A DNA stretch of 64,000 nucleotides from Haliclona indistincta (taxonomy: Eukaryota; Porifera; Demospongiae; Haplosclerida; Chalinidae). How positions within the stretch are numbered: the stretch's first letter is position 1; each line of letters starts with the position of its first letter. A model generated the notes under the pieces. That model was given only the letters and a program-made list of their open reading frames with translations. It had not been told where the DNA came from and did not search any database. Where the stretch lies: assembly GCA_964017065.1 (NCBI GenBank), contig OZ024783.1:16564561-16628560 (forward strand), read 5' to 3'. Both the position numbers and the translations under genes were made by a program. Below, one piece after another: positions 44,696 to 57,100 of this stretch.

Positions 44696-47600
44696 AACCT
44701 AAAGGGCAAGAGTTCGGGCTCTGCACAATCAATGGACACTGCGCTGGCAGCTTGAGAAATCTCCACTTGTTGACCCATGCGACAGATTTGCTACAGTTTG
44801 ATTTTGGACAGGACACTATATTCAGGAAGTCCATGCAATGTTGAACATAGTTGTAATAAATTGTATCTTGCATGCAGTTAGTGCTGCCACAGTTCCTCGC
44901 CCAGCTGGGATAGAGGGTAAGTTATCATGCTAGGCATAGAACCATACCAACAGAAGGGTGGCCCTGTCTATCTAGTCTAGTGTAAGTGAGCGAGTGAGTA
45001 TGTATGTTCCGGTTGTCTAGCGGTTAGATTCTGACCTTCTAGAGTGGGGATTCCTGCATGTGTGTGTGAACATAGTTATTGGTTGAGTTGCTTACCATAG
45101 ATCATGTTATTTTTCGGACAGACTATTTCACAAGTTGGTGTGTATAGTATTGTGAACTTCACTTCTAATCTTGCTCTAGACTATGTCTTTCATCCATTTC
45201 TGCCGGATACGAAAAGAGGCTACAGTAAGACACAACTCACTCAACTGATGCTCTTAAACCAAGGTACGAACTCACTGTTATTAGTTTTTGTCTAACATAT
45301 TGTGTGCGCAGGCTAAGCTCCTCCTCCCTTCAAGTAGACACAACTCACTCAACTGGTGCTCTTAAACCTAAATCTTTTGACACACACATAAACCTAAAGG
45401 GAAAGAGTTCAGGCTCAGCACACTGCGCTGACAGCTTGAGAATCTCCACGTGTTGACTGTTGAAAACCATTGGACAGATTCGCTACAGTTTGATTATGGA
45501 CAAGACACTATAATTATTCAATATCTGTTCCTATGTTTAAGATAATCATGAACATAATAATTATTATACTAAAAATGTTTTTGGCTAGCTAGTTAGTTGG
45601 TGCCGAACAAACCTGACATTCCATCAAACAGCTTCCAGTGAGATTACACAGAATTAAATGCTATTGGAACAGAGAAATAGCTCTGTTTACCTAGAATCAG
45701 GGTTTATAGTCACTAGGTCTATCAAACAGCACTAAATTCAGTGAGAATGCATACAGTTGACTGCTATTGAGCTATTAGAACAGAGAAATAGCTCTGTTTA
45801 CCTAGAATCAGGGTTTATAGTCACTAGGTCTAACAAACAGCACTAAATTCAGTGAGAATGCATACAGTTGACTGCTATTGAGCTATTGGAACAGAGAAAT
45901 AGCTCTGTTTACCTAGAATCAGGGTTTATAGTCACTAGGTCTATCAAACAGCACTAAATTCAGTGAGAATGCATACAGTTGACTGCTATTGAGCGATTGG
46001 AACAGAGAAATAGCTCTGTTTACCTAGAATCAGGGTTTATAGTCACTAGGTCTATCAAACAGCACTAAATTCAGTGAGAATGCATACAGTTGACTGCTAT
46101 TGAGCTATTGGAACAGAGAAATAGCTCTGTTTACCTAGAATCAGGGTTTATAGTCACTAGGTCTATCAAACAGCACTAAATTCAGTGAGAATGCATACAG
46201 TTGACTGCTATTGAGCTATTGGAACAGAGAAATAGCTCTGTTTACCTAGAATCAGGGTTTATAGTCACTAGGTCTATCAAACAGCACTAAATTCAGTGAG
46301 AATGCATACAGTTGACTGCTATTGAGCTATTGGAACAGAGAAATAGCTCTGTTTACCTAGAATCAGGGTTTATAGTCACTAGGTCTATCAAACAGCACTA
46401 AATTCAGTGAGAATGCATACAGTTGACTGCTATTGAGCTATTGGAACAGAGAAATAGCTCTGTTTACCTAGAATCAGGGTTTATAGTCACTAGCTAGGTC
46501 TATCAAACAGCACTAAATTCAGTGAGAATGCATACAGTTGACTGCTATTGAGCGATTGGAACAGAGAAATAGCTCTGTTTACCTAGAATCAGGGTTTATA
46601 GTCACTAGGTCTATCAAACAGCACTAAATTCAGTGAGAATGCATATAGTTGACTGCTATTGAGCTATTGGAACAGAGAAATAGCTCTGTTTACCTAGAAT
46701 CAGGGTTTATAGTCACTAGGTCTAACAAACAGCACTAAATTCAGTGAGAATGCATACAGTTGACTGCTATTGAGCTATTGGAACAGAGAAATAGCTCTGT
46801 TTACCTAGAATCAGGGTTTATAGTCACTAGGTCTATCAAACAGCACTAAATTCAGTGAGAATGCATACAGTTGACTGCTATTGAGCTATTGGAACAGAGA
46901 AATAGCTCTGTTTACCTAGAATCAGGGTTTATAGTCACTAGGTCTAACAAACAGCACTAAATTCAGTGAGAATGCATACAGTTGACTGCTATTGAGCTAT
47001 TGGAACAGAGAAATAGCTCTGTTTACCTAGAATCAGGGTTTATAGTCACTAGGTCTAACAAACAGCACTAAATTCAGTGAGAATGCATACAGTTGACTGC
47101 TATTGAGCTATTGGAACAGAGAAATAGCTCTGTTTACCTAGAATCAGGGTTTATAGTCACTAGGTCTAACAAACAGCACTAAATTCAGTGAGAATGCATA
47201 CAGTTGACTGCTATTGAGCTATTGGAACAGAGAAATAGCTCTGTTTACCTAGAATCAGGGTTTATAGTCACTAGGTCTAACAAACAGCACTAAATTCAGT
47301 GAGAATGCATACAGTTGACTGCTATTCAGCTATTGGAACAGAATCAGGGTTTCACGAACCAATCCACTAAGAGTGTACGTACACACCTCCCTGAGACCTG
47401 TAAAGAGTCTCACTTGTCTAGCTGTAGTTTAATAACCCATTGTATCAGTAGAGCGTATGACATGCTACTGTTGATTGTGACTGTTTGCTCTTTGATTATA
47501 CAAAACATGTACTAATTCATCAAAATAAAGTCTCAGTTAGTTTCTGTGTTGTTCTTGAAAGCTCGCTGTTGATAAAAGAAGAAAACATAAATCATAATAC

Positions 47601-48120
47601 CCAAGCAGCACTAACCGTTAAAGCATCGATGAGTATAGCTTTAGCCAAAATTGTAGCTGCACAAAATGATGTGTCTGCCTCCAATCACGAGGAGAAACTA
47701 CTCACTAAGGTCAGACACACAGCTAAGAAAAAGAGAGAGAAAGAGTTGGAAAACACTGTCACACACACAGACAGGTGTACGTCCTTGCACATACCTGTCA
47801 TGTTTAACAGTAATCATTTGGGGAGTGTTAGAGTAACAGCTTCAGCAGTACAGTGAGAAGCCTTCCTAGCTTAAAGTGCATTTAGGGACCGTCTGTTCTT
47901 TATCCCTGTTTCAGAAAGGAGAGAACAAGAAAGAGTGAGAGAGGGCTATAATTGGAGAACTACCAAGCACACACAAACGCATGCACATGATGCACTACCT
48001 CAAAGGGACAGACATACTGACGAGAAAGAGAGAAAGAGATAGAGGGAGGGAGGGAGAGGGAGGGAGGGAGAGAGAGGGAGAGAGAGAGGGAGAGAGAGCG
48101 AGAGAAAGACGGAGAGAGAG

Positions 48121-48187
<67 letters not shown>

Positions 48188-51100
48188 CAGAGAGAGGGAG
48201 GGAGAGGGAGGGAGGGAGAGGGAGGAAGAGAGAGAGAGGGAAGAGAGAGTGTTCACACAAACAAGGGTTACACATACTTTGATTGCTCATTGCAGGTGAT
48301 AAGAGAAGAACCAACACACTGTGGCTTACCACTAGTGTACTAGGTGTTCACATATTCAGCAGCTACAGAGGAAGAGAGAAGAAATAGAAATACATTGGTG
48401 ACCAATTACCATCATCATGATACTATAAGTGATCTAGACTGTGAGATGAAAGAGACTGAGAGCAAGAAAGAAAGGGACAGAGAGCTACTGCTGGAGGACA
48501 CACACATAATTATTCAGTATTACATATGAACTGCATGTGACATCTTGACAGTGTGCTGACAAAAGATGGGACAACTTGAACTAGACAAATGAAGGTTCAA
48601 AACAAACACACACACGCACACACACACACACACACACACAGTACTTACTACTTTGGTGATACACAATAATCTACTGATAGCACATGAAGATCAATGCAAA
48701 TCGATCTGAGTCATGCTATAATAGTTTAGAGAATGAGAGAACAGAGAGATGGGAGGCAAAGACAAGAGACAGGAACAGTGGAACTCACTTGTATCTCAGA
48801 CTCTGATGCTGGTACCGGTATTAAATGCTGACACGCTCGTGCTGACATCTTGCTAGTCGGTCTTATCAGGAGCGCCTTATTTAGCGCGCAATCATCCTAT
48901 TGCAGTATTGGTCAGCCGATTCTCGCACGTGAGTAACCACGCGGTCAATCTATATGGCGCTAGGGCAGCTTCCACAGCCTTCACATTCACTCAAGGTGAT
49001 GTCTGTTATCATTTTCTGACTATTGTTACAGCTATCTGTGTTTATAGGAGCCGTATGAAACTGATCTAATAGCTGAGACTGAGTATTTGCGCCGTTTGGA
49101 TGCATTACTTTTTGATAGACTAGAGCGTACATGATGATGATGTCTGTGTTCAAGGTTTGAAAAAACTTAGTAATTAGTAACTTGGACTGTTGTAGCTTTG
49201 TTATGGGTTGTGGACTTTTCTCACTATACACCTTCACACCTTGCCGTGCAACCTATGTGGATTAAGATATTAGGTTCATTGTTCTGGCACTGTTTTTCTC
49301 ATTCAGGTCATCTGCTCTTAGACAGTGTTTTTATCATTCAGGGTGACTGAGATTGTGTCAAAGGTTCATTATTCTGTCTTGTGCTGTATATATATTTCTC
49401 TCATTCAGGTAATGTGCTCTGAGACGAAGTCCAACGTGGTTTTCTCATTCGGGATGACTGAGATAATATCAAAGGTTCATTGTTCTGTTGTGTGCTGTAT
49501 AACTGTGTTTCTCATTCAAGTTATGTGCTCTGAGACGAAGTCCAACATTGGTTTTCTCATTCAGGGTGACTGAGATAAGATCAAAGGTTCATTATTCTGT
49601 TGTGTGCTGTATAACTGTTTCTCTCATTCAGGTTATGTGCTCTGAGACGAAGTCCAACGTTGGTTTTCTCATTCAAGATGACTGAGATAATATCAAAGGT
49701 TCATTGTTCTGTTGTGTGCTGTATAACTGTTTCTCTCATTCAGGTTATGTGCTCTGAGACGGAGTCCAACGTTGGTTTTCTCATTCAAGATGACTGAGAT
49801 AATATCTAAGGTTCATTGTTCTGTTGTGTGCTGTATAACTGTCTCTCTCATTCAGGTTATCTACTCTTAGACAGACCTGTAGGCTGTTGATATATATCAG
49901 GCTAGATGTAAGTGCTTGATTGTTTATTTATTGTTGCATAATTATTATTATTAACAGATTTTCAAGGCTACAATTTATTCAGTGAAGAAGCAAACAAACT
50001 ATTTTATTGTTCAGTGTCTATTTTATTGTCGTTTAGTATTAATTTTATTCGAAACAATACGGTACAGTTATTATCACCCCGTATCAAACGATTTCACCAA
50101 GCCGTGGAGAGCCCGTACTCAACTATTTCACGGTGTATACCCGTCACTTCAACGGGACAGTCCTTCCCGTTATCTTTATTCGACGGTACGTTTTTAAACC
50201 GTGAACATCGATTCTACGGTGCAATCCGTATAATCTCGAGTCTCATTACGGGTTGTCACGGTCATAAAACGGGAAGCCGACGGACCCCGTGTATTCGTAA
50301 TACACGGTTTCGGTTTACTTATAATACGGCGCCGTATTTCTGGACAGGTTTTGCTGTGAGAGATGGTGATGTCAGTAGGGTGAGTGAAATGTTATCAAAA
50401 GGAGCTCATGTTAACTATCGTCATCCTGATCCTGGTTACGGCAATGTGAGTATTGTTAGTGGTCACATGATGCTAGTAACAGATCCACACATCAGTATCT
50501 ACTACCACACACAGTCAGTGGTTGAATATTTGGTTCTGTATGTGTGTTAGTGCAGTGGTGTATCCAGGATTTGAATAAGGAGGGTCCTCACACTCTGTAA
50601 TTGTTAGTTATACACATCAAAATAGCATTGTGTATTCAAGACAAAGAGCACTTACTGACAAGTGATGTTTTTGATCAGCACTGATGACTCCAGACCAGAT
50701 TAATTTTTATGAATATTATTAGTGACATACTCAGACATAGCAAATTGCTTGATAAGGGAGTGCTTGATACGTCCCTATTAGTGTGTCCATCATTGACTAC
50801 ATGTACTGTACATGTGAGCTAGCCCCACCCTACATTGTTGTTACAGCTGACAAAGAAGAGCATGGTTCACAACAAACTAGTTGACTTTGTCTCAGCATCG
50901 ATCAGGCTATAAATGTAGTGTGTTTGGTGAGCCTGAGTGAGAACAGACTGCATGATCTGAGCTGGTATTTACTGAGCTGTGTTGATCAGTCTCAGTAGCA
51001 CCATATTATCGTTGCCTCGATCATGTGCTAGCTGTAGCCTGTCCTCTCTCTGTTCATCAGTCTCAACATGTGTACTCTTTTTGGTCGGCTCTACTGCCGA

Positions 51101-54100
51101 GAAGGATCACACACGATGCCTTGTGATGATCTGTGCACTTGCTCAGTCTCTGACTGCCTAATACACAATGTGTGATCAACATGTGGTAAAATACTGTCCA
51201 ATCAATAAGAACACAGGAGCATTTATGGAACACTGTAGGCATAGATAGATACATCACAGAGGACACTGTTTGATCAGTGTCGGACTTGCTATATTGAACA
51301 ATTACAGTTGATTATGTAAAATGTTGCATTGTTTATTAAAAATCACTGTGTTGTTGTTATCATTCTCTACTATTATACAGAGGACACCACTTATGGTCAG
51401 CTCATGGAATGGACACTCTCAGGTTGTGCGACTATTATTGTCGCAACCTGAGATAGACATCAACTCCAGTAATGAGGTATGTTAGATGGTCACAGTACAA
51501 TCACTGATATACCGGCACAATAGCATTCATAGCTAGCAGATTATTGCAGTACATGTTGAATGATAATAGTATTTGATGTCTTGCCTGGATTAGGAGCATG
51601 TTAACATGTTAGCGCAAACATAACGGTAGTAATGGTAACGGTACGTTCATAAAGGCACCATGTGTTCAGCACTTGTCCAAATTAGCTGGAACAATAGCAT
51701 AGAGGAGTCGAGTATATGCATTCTCGAGTACTTCCCTCCTGTCAAGAACAGATTGTTTCAACTGCTATTGTTGGTACACAAGATGTTTATTGTGCAAGCT
51801 TGTTGTACAGAAATACTATTTCAAATAATAAGTGTTCGGCATACTAAAGTGGAATCTAATAAAGCTGAACACCGGGTTTTATCACTATTTTACTGACAGC
51901 AAATGGGCTAGCTAGAAGACACATTGATTCTCTAGCACTATAAATTGCACTGTAGATTTTGTTGTTATAAATTGCTTGTGCATACAGGCTGTCATACTGT
52001 CACTATCCAACATGTCTATAAAGAACTGTGTCTTGATTATAGCTAGTTGTGTATTTGTAGTTTATAAAACAGCTGTATATAGTACGACTTACTTATCTCA
52101 CTAACCATGCTTCTAAGTTGCATGAGTGCTAATGACCGCCTGTCAGTAGTGTGCCGACTAGTGTGCTCTCAGTCTAGTTGCTGACCCTCTCCACACCTAT
52201 CAATAGGCATAGCGAGGGTCAGCAGCTAGACTATAGCATGCTATATAATGGCTCTCGAGGCACGAGATTGTGCATACGTATAGCTTTAATGCTATCGGTT
52301 TTTAAAGCAGGTCAACTTAAGTTTGTTGCATGGTTGTGAACCGAAACATATAAAACATGGTCAATTCAGGACAAGTTGTGAATCGGGTCATAACATAGAC
52401 ACTATGTGTCATACTGTACTGGTACACAAGCCATCCACTGATACTGTAATACACTAGTTACTGTGTTATTACCAACAAGACCAGTTACCATGTGTGGTGC
52501 TTGACACCACTTCACACTCAATAACCATTTGCTCTTCACTTGTTGTTTATTCTATAGGGTGGTGCTACTGCACTGCATTACAGTGCAATCAATGGTGAAG
52601 CAGCTGTAGCTGAGCTCCTGACTGCTGCTGGTGCGGCCATTGATGCAACCACTGATGTGAGTAATAAAAAAAAACTATGTTTGTCTAGTGATACTGATAT
52701 GTTGTGTTGAACAAAACTGCTATGTACCAGCTAGTGGTCATACATCCGCTCAAGAGACAGTGCGTGACCTCTCCAACATAGTGCTGCACAACAAGTATTT
52801 TTTGTGTCAGCGCATTGTAAATTAATTTTAGTGACAAAGACTTGCGAACAGTACCCGTCACGATGAAGCTTATACCCAACATCTCTGCCTGAAGCTTTGC
52901 AAAACTAGATAGTGCCCAAGAAACTGTATACCAAGCATAGATATTGATATGAAAAAGACTACCATTTCCTGAGCTTAGCTCTAAACCTTCACTGTGTTGT
53001 TTGGTGCATGAATATCATTTCAATAAATCCATTTCAGATCTGTTCCTAAAACCATTCAAAAGTGTTGTACATGTTATCTTGTAATTAATTTGTCTTGTAT
53101 TCAGTGGTTTAAGGGGACGGTTAACAGTTTGCCTCATTAAATATTCATAAAATAATATTAAATCATAGTGTGAAGACAAAAAGCGCTATAAAGCTAAGAT
53201 AAGTTGTATTGAATGCACCATCAACTAAACTATGTATAAAATAGCCCAGGCCAACAACTGCTACTGTAGAATAAGCCGGAATTGCGCCTAAGCCAATCGC
53301 TATAAAACTCGATTTTTCGGCGCCAAATTTCTTGACGAGTGTGCTAAAGCAAGAAGCGAAGTACTCACCAAACGCTTCTTAAGGATAAACTATAGGGCGG
53401 TATCTGTATTGGAAAGAATAGAAGCATCTTGTTTACGAAAAATTCCTAATAAATGGCTAAAATGGCGTGTTTCAGCGTCTTCCTTATGCCATTTATTGGG
53501 AATTTTTTGGAAACAAGATGCTTCTATTCTTTCCAATAATAGATACCGCCCTATAGTTTATCCTAAGAAGCGTTTGGTGAATACTTCGCTTCTTGCTTTA
53601 GCACGTTCGTCAAGAAATTTGGCGCCGAAAAATCGACTTTTATAGCGAACGGCTTTGGCGCAATTCCGGCTTGTTCTACAGTAGCAGTTGTTGGCCTGGG
53701 CTATTTTATACATAGTTTAGTCGATGGTGCATTCAATACTACTTATCTTAGCTTTATAGCAGTTTTTGTCTTCACACTATGATTTAATATTATTTTATGA
53801 ATATTTAATTAGGCAAACTGTTAACCGTCCCCTTAATAGTTTATGTGTTTGTAATAAATTATTAGTCTAGTGTGGTTTTGTCTGTGGTACTGATTTGTCT
53901 GTAGATCATTCTAGATGCACATGTTAATTCAGTTGAGTATTTAAGGAGTGTGTGTTTCAGTTCAGTTATCCTCCTCTTTTGTGTTTTTAATATTTTGCTG
54001 CAGTAATCTATTCTTGTTGAGATCGATTATCAACTCATGTGAACTGTGAAACGCTTCGTCATAGTAGGTACCACCGAGAATATACTCACTGCTACTCTGC

Positions 54101-57100
54101 CAACAAAAAGAACAGTTATGTCACTGTTTGCTCTAAAAATGAGTCTCTTTCTCACTTTATAACATAGCAGTTCTCCGTGTCATGATCATGAGAATACCAT
54201 GCATGTGTTCAGGAGCACATAATGAGTGTGTGAAGTATTATTAGAGTAGGAGCGGGAAGCGCCCACACATCCTGATTACTATTCAGAACTCTACACCTGA
54301 TTACTATAGATAGACTATATGATGGTTGGGTTGAGCTACTATACTAACAGCTTGGTTTTTGGTAGGAGCTGGGCGGTCAGTTCAGCTTTCTACATAATCA
54401 TGTGATGGCTTTCAGACGATTGCCACATGCTCACACATTAGCTGTAAATGTCGACCTGTGAACATAGTTTTCACTCGTGTCTCCATTTAGCAGTATCTAG
54501 TGAAGGTATACCAAGCAATAACAATTGTCTTGAGGCAGCTCCTTACAGCAAATTTCAGCTATCTTGAAGCACCTGTCTAATGTCTAATGTTCAATCCAGC
54601 ATTTCATGAACTTAACACTAGCGCTAACTAGTAAGTGAGCCTGAGAAAGAGAGCTTTTGGCTTCAAGTTTGTGAACATTGCACTGAGCTGCTCTATCAAT
54701 TGCAGATATTAAAAAACACATGATAATTAAGGTGGCGGTATACCCGTTTTTATGAATATTAATGTGCGACTTTCTTTTATCTGCAGCTCGTGACAGAGCG
54801 ACGCTAGCAGCGTGAAACTCGCTCTGATGCATCAATGAGTGTGTCTCAATGTATAATGCAGCTTGAAACGTTGCACAATATTCTACACCAAGGAATAATG
54901 TAGGAACAATCGACATCGTACGGATACGCATTTTTCACGCCAAAAAATCTCTCCTGACTAACCGTGCAGCAAAGGTTACCAGCTGAAATTCGACTCTTAT
55001 AAACCATTTCTAGGTGCTGACGAAGAGTTTTGTTGACCCACGCTGAACGTAGCTGTTCTATGCATCGACAAACATGGACGTCACTGCAAAATCAGCCATG
55101 ATTTAGAATGTAAAAGTGCTTTTCTTAAAATCAGAAAAAGTAAATGCAGAAAACTCTTCGTCAGCACCTACAAATGGTTTATAAGAGTCGAATTTCAGCT
55201 GGTAACCTTTGCTGCACGGTTAGTCAGGAGAGATTTTTGGCTAGAAAAATGCGTATCCGTACGATGTCGATTGTTCCTACATTATTCCTTGGTGTAGAAT
55301 ATTGTGCAACATTTCAAGCTGCATTATACATTGATACACACTCATTGATGCATCAGAGCGAGTTTCACGCTGCTAGCGTTGCTCTGTCACGAGCTGCAGA
55401 TAAAAGAAAGTTGCTCATTAATATTCATAAAAACGGGTATACCGCCACCTTAAAATGCTAAATCCAGGTCATCAGCATGCAAATAGCCACTGTTACGAGA
55501 TCATGCTTTACAATCATTAGCTACGTAATTCATCTGATAAATAATGTTGGGGCTCTTGTTCTCTTCTTACCTCCATATTCACCAGACCTGAACCCATCGA
55601 ACATTCCTTTAGTAAGGTGAAATCGTTTCTATTGGCCAATGAAGATACTGCCCAAACAGTGCAAGAAATAGAACTCTTAATAACAGCTGCATTCGGATCA
55701 ATAACTTCTAATGATTGTAAAGCATGGTTTCGTAACTGTGGCTATTTGCATGATGATGACCTGGATTTTTAATATCTGCAATTGATCAGCTCATAGTACA
55801 GCAGATAAGTGCAGAAATTTTACATGATTGTGCTCTTCGATGATACAAGCATAGAATTTTGCATGCAGTTAGAGTATGACCTAAGGGAATAAAATAGCTA
55901 TAGGGACATCTCAGATTATTTCCGTGAATAAAAATAATAGGTATTTTAATTAACGAAAATTAATTAAATGAAATTCATTTAATTACAACAGTATAGTAAG
56001 ATTTTTTACATAATTCTTGTCAGAATATGTTATAGTGTATGAGTGCACTTCTAGCTGCATATTAATAAGTCCAAAACAGGCATAGTAGCATGTTTACGCT
56101 TCACATCGACACCCCAAAAATATTAAAACATACAGTTTTAGAATCCCATGTGCTCTGCCACATGCTGGGACAGTAGCAAGACACAGATAAGATTCTTTCA
56201 AGTAATAATTGGTTTATAGTTGTCACAAATGTTATTAGTAAATCTTTCCTGAATCTTTCTGTACTTTAGTGCATTTAAGTAACAATGGATAAGACTCATA
56301 GAATGTTCAATGTGCACAAACAAACGCAAGATATTCTGATACAGCCAGTGACTGACTGGACAGAATGTATCATCTGCCAGAAGGCAACAACAGAAGTGTT
56401 AAGATTCCCAGCAGAGTCTAAACGTGGCACACAAGGAGCAGGATACCAGAATCATGCTGATCTTCTTCAGGGGTTTCATAAGGCTGGAGAGCTGCCAAAA
56501 AGCTTAGATTTGTCTAGACTCGATGATGGAGGAGGCATTGAGGCAACATTAAATGAGCACAAGGCAAAGTGGCATGAATTGTGCAGACTCCTACATAACA
56601 GAACTATGCTTCAACGAGTAGAAAAGAGAAAATTGCTGCCATCAGAATATGACGATTCTAATTCTTGTAGCAGTTCAAAGTTACTCGTCGAAGTATGGAA
56701 TGTGGCAGAACTTCAATTTAAACATGCTATTTCTGTGGTAAAACACGTTATTTTTTCGTCCAATTATTTTTGCAGATTTGAACCAATTTTATTGATAATC
56801 CTTAGCAAATGCCCAAGAAAGCTCATGAAATTGCAACATTTTTGACTATCGCCACCTAAATTTAGGCATCCTACCATGCCTAAATTTAGGCTGTCTCAAG
56901 CAGCTTTGTCCAAATTTGGGCTAATATCAAGCACCGCACCTAAATTAAGGCAAATTTGCTGATGTTCAGACAACACCACCTAAATTTAGGTGCCATTGCT
57001 AAATTATTTTTGATGATTTTGAAAGAATTTGCAAACGTCAACCACCTAAATTTAGGTGGCCTAAAATACTTTTTAAGTGGAGGAACCTAAATTTAGGTGG

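Larger units (their letters stand above)
42573..50358. mobile_element. 7.8-kb CACTA-like element inserted in an ankyrin exon
   Basis: The ends are inverted repeats CACAGCAAAACC (42573-42584 and 50347-50358), flanked by a 3-bp duplication AGA (42570-42572 and 50359-50361). Comparison with the intact copy at 39056-39166 shows the pre-insertion exon exactly. The subterminal regions (42585-42720 and about 50060-50345) are full of ACGGT/ACCGT/CCCGT motifs in both orientations, a habit of EnSpm/CACTA elements, which also make 3-bp duplications. Inside are one zinc-finger-like exon (42855), a MITE, and two minisatellite arrays, but no long transposase frame. It is most likely non-autonomous. Confidence 0.7.
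50446..53108. other. Ankyrin-gene introns 2-4, no other gene
   Basis: Apart from exons 3 and 4 nothing coding is supported. About 51505-51580 is similar to about 60340-60410, and 52395-52557 to 60406-60457 plus 61695-61805. This shows that a segment containing exon 4 was duplicated to make exon 5. Confidence 0.5.

Noticed and set aside
45667..47335. Possible CRISPR array
   Set aside because: The 111-bp units are contiguous and nearly identical over their whole length, with no unique spacers; this is a eukaryotic minisatellite.
47485..47856. 123-codon Lys/Glu-containing frame
   Set aside because: It has some coiled-coil character, but no recognisable domain and no clear splice partners; kept out as unsupported.
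47960..48343. Ser/Leu-rich and Arg/Glu-rich open frames on both strands
   Set aside because: They are translations of a GA/TC low-complexity tract, not genes.
49325..49573. 82-codon frame across a tandem array
   Set aside because: The reading frame is produced by repeat units of about 111 bp and breaks when the unit is 112 bp.
54584..55461. Two similar frames (both with MRIRTMSIVPTLFLGVEYC) on opposite strands
   Set aside because: They are the two arms of one inverted-repeat MITE, so the same sequence is read twice; no start context, introns or family match.
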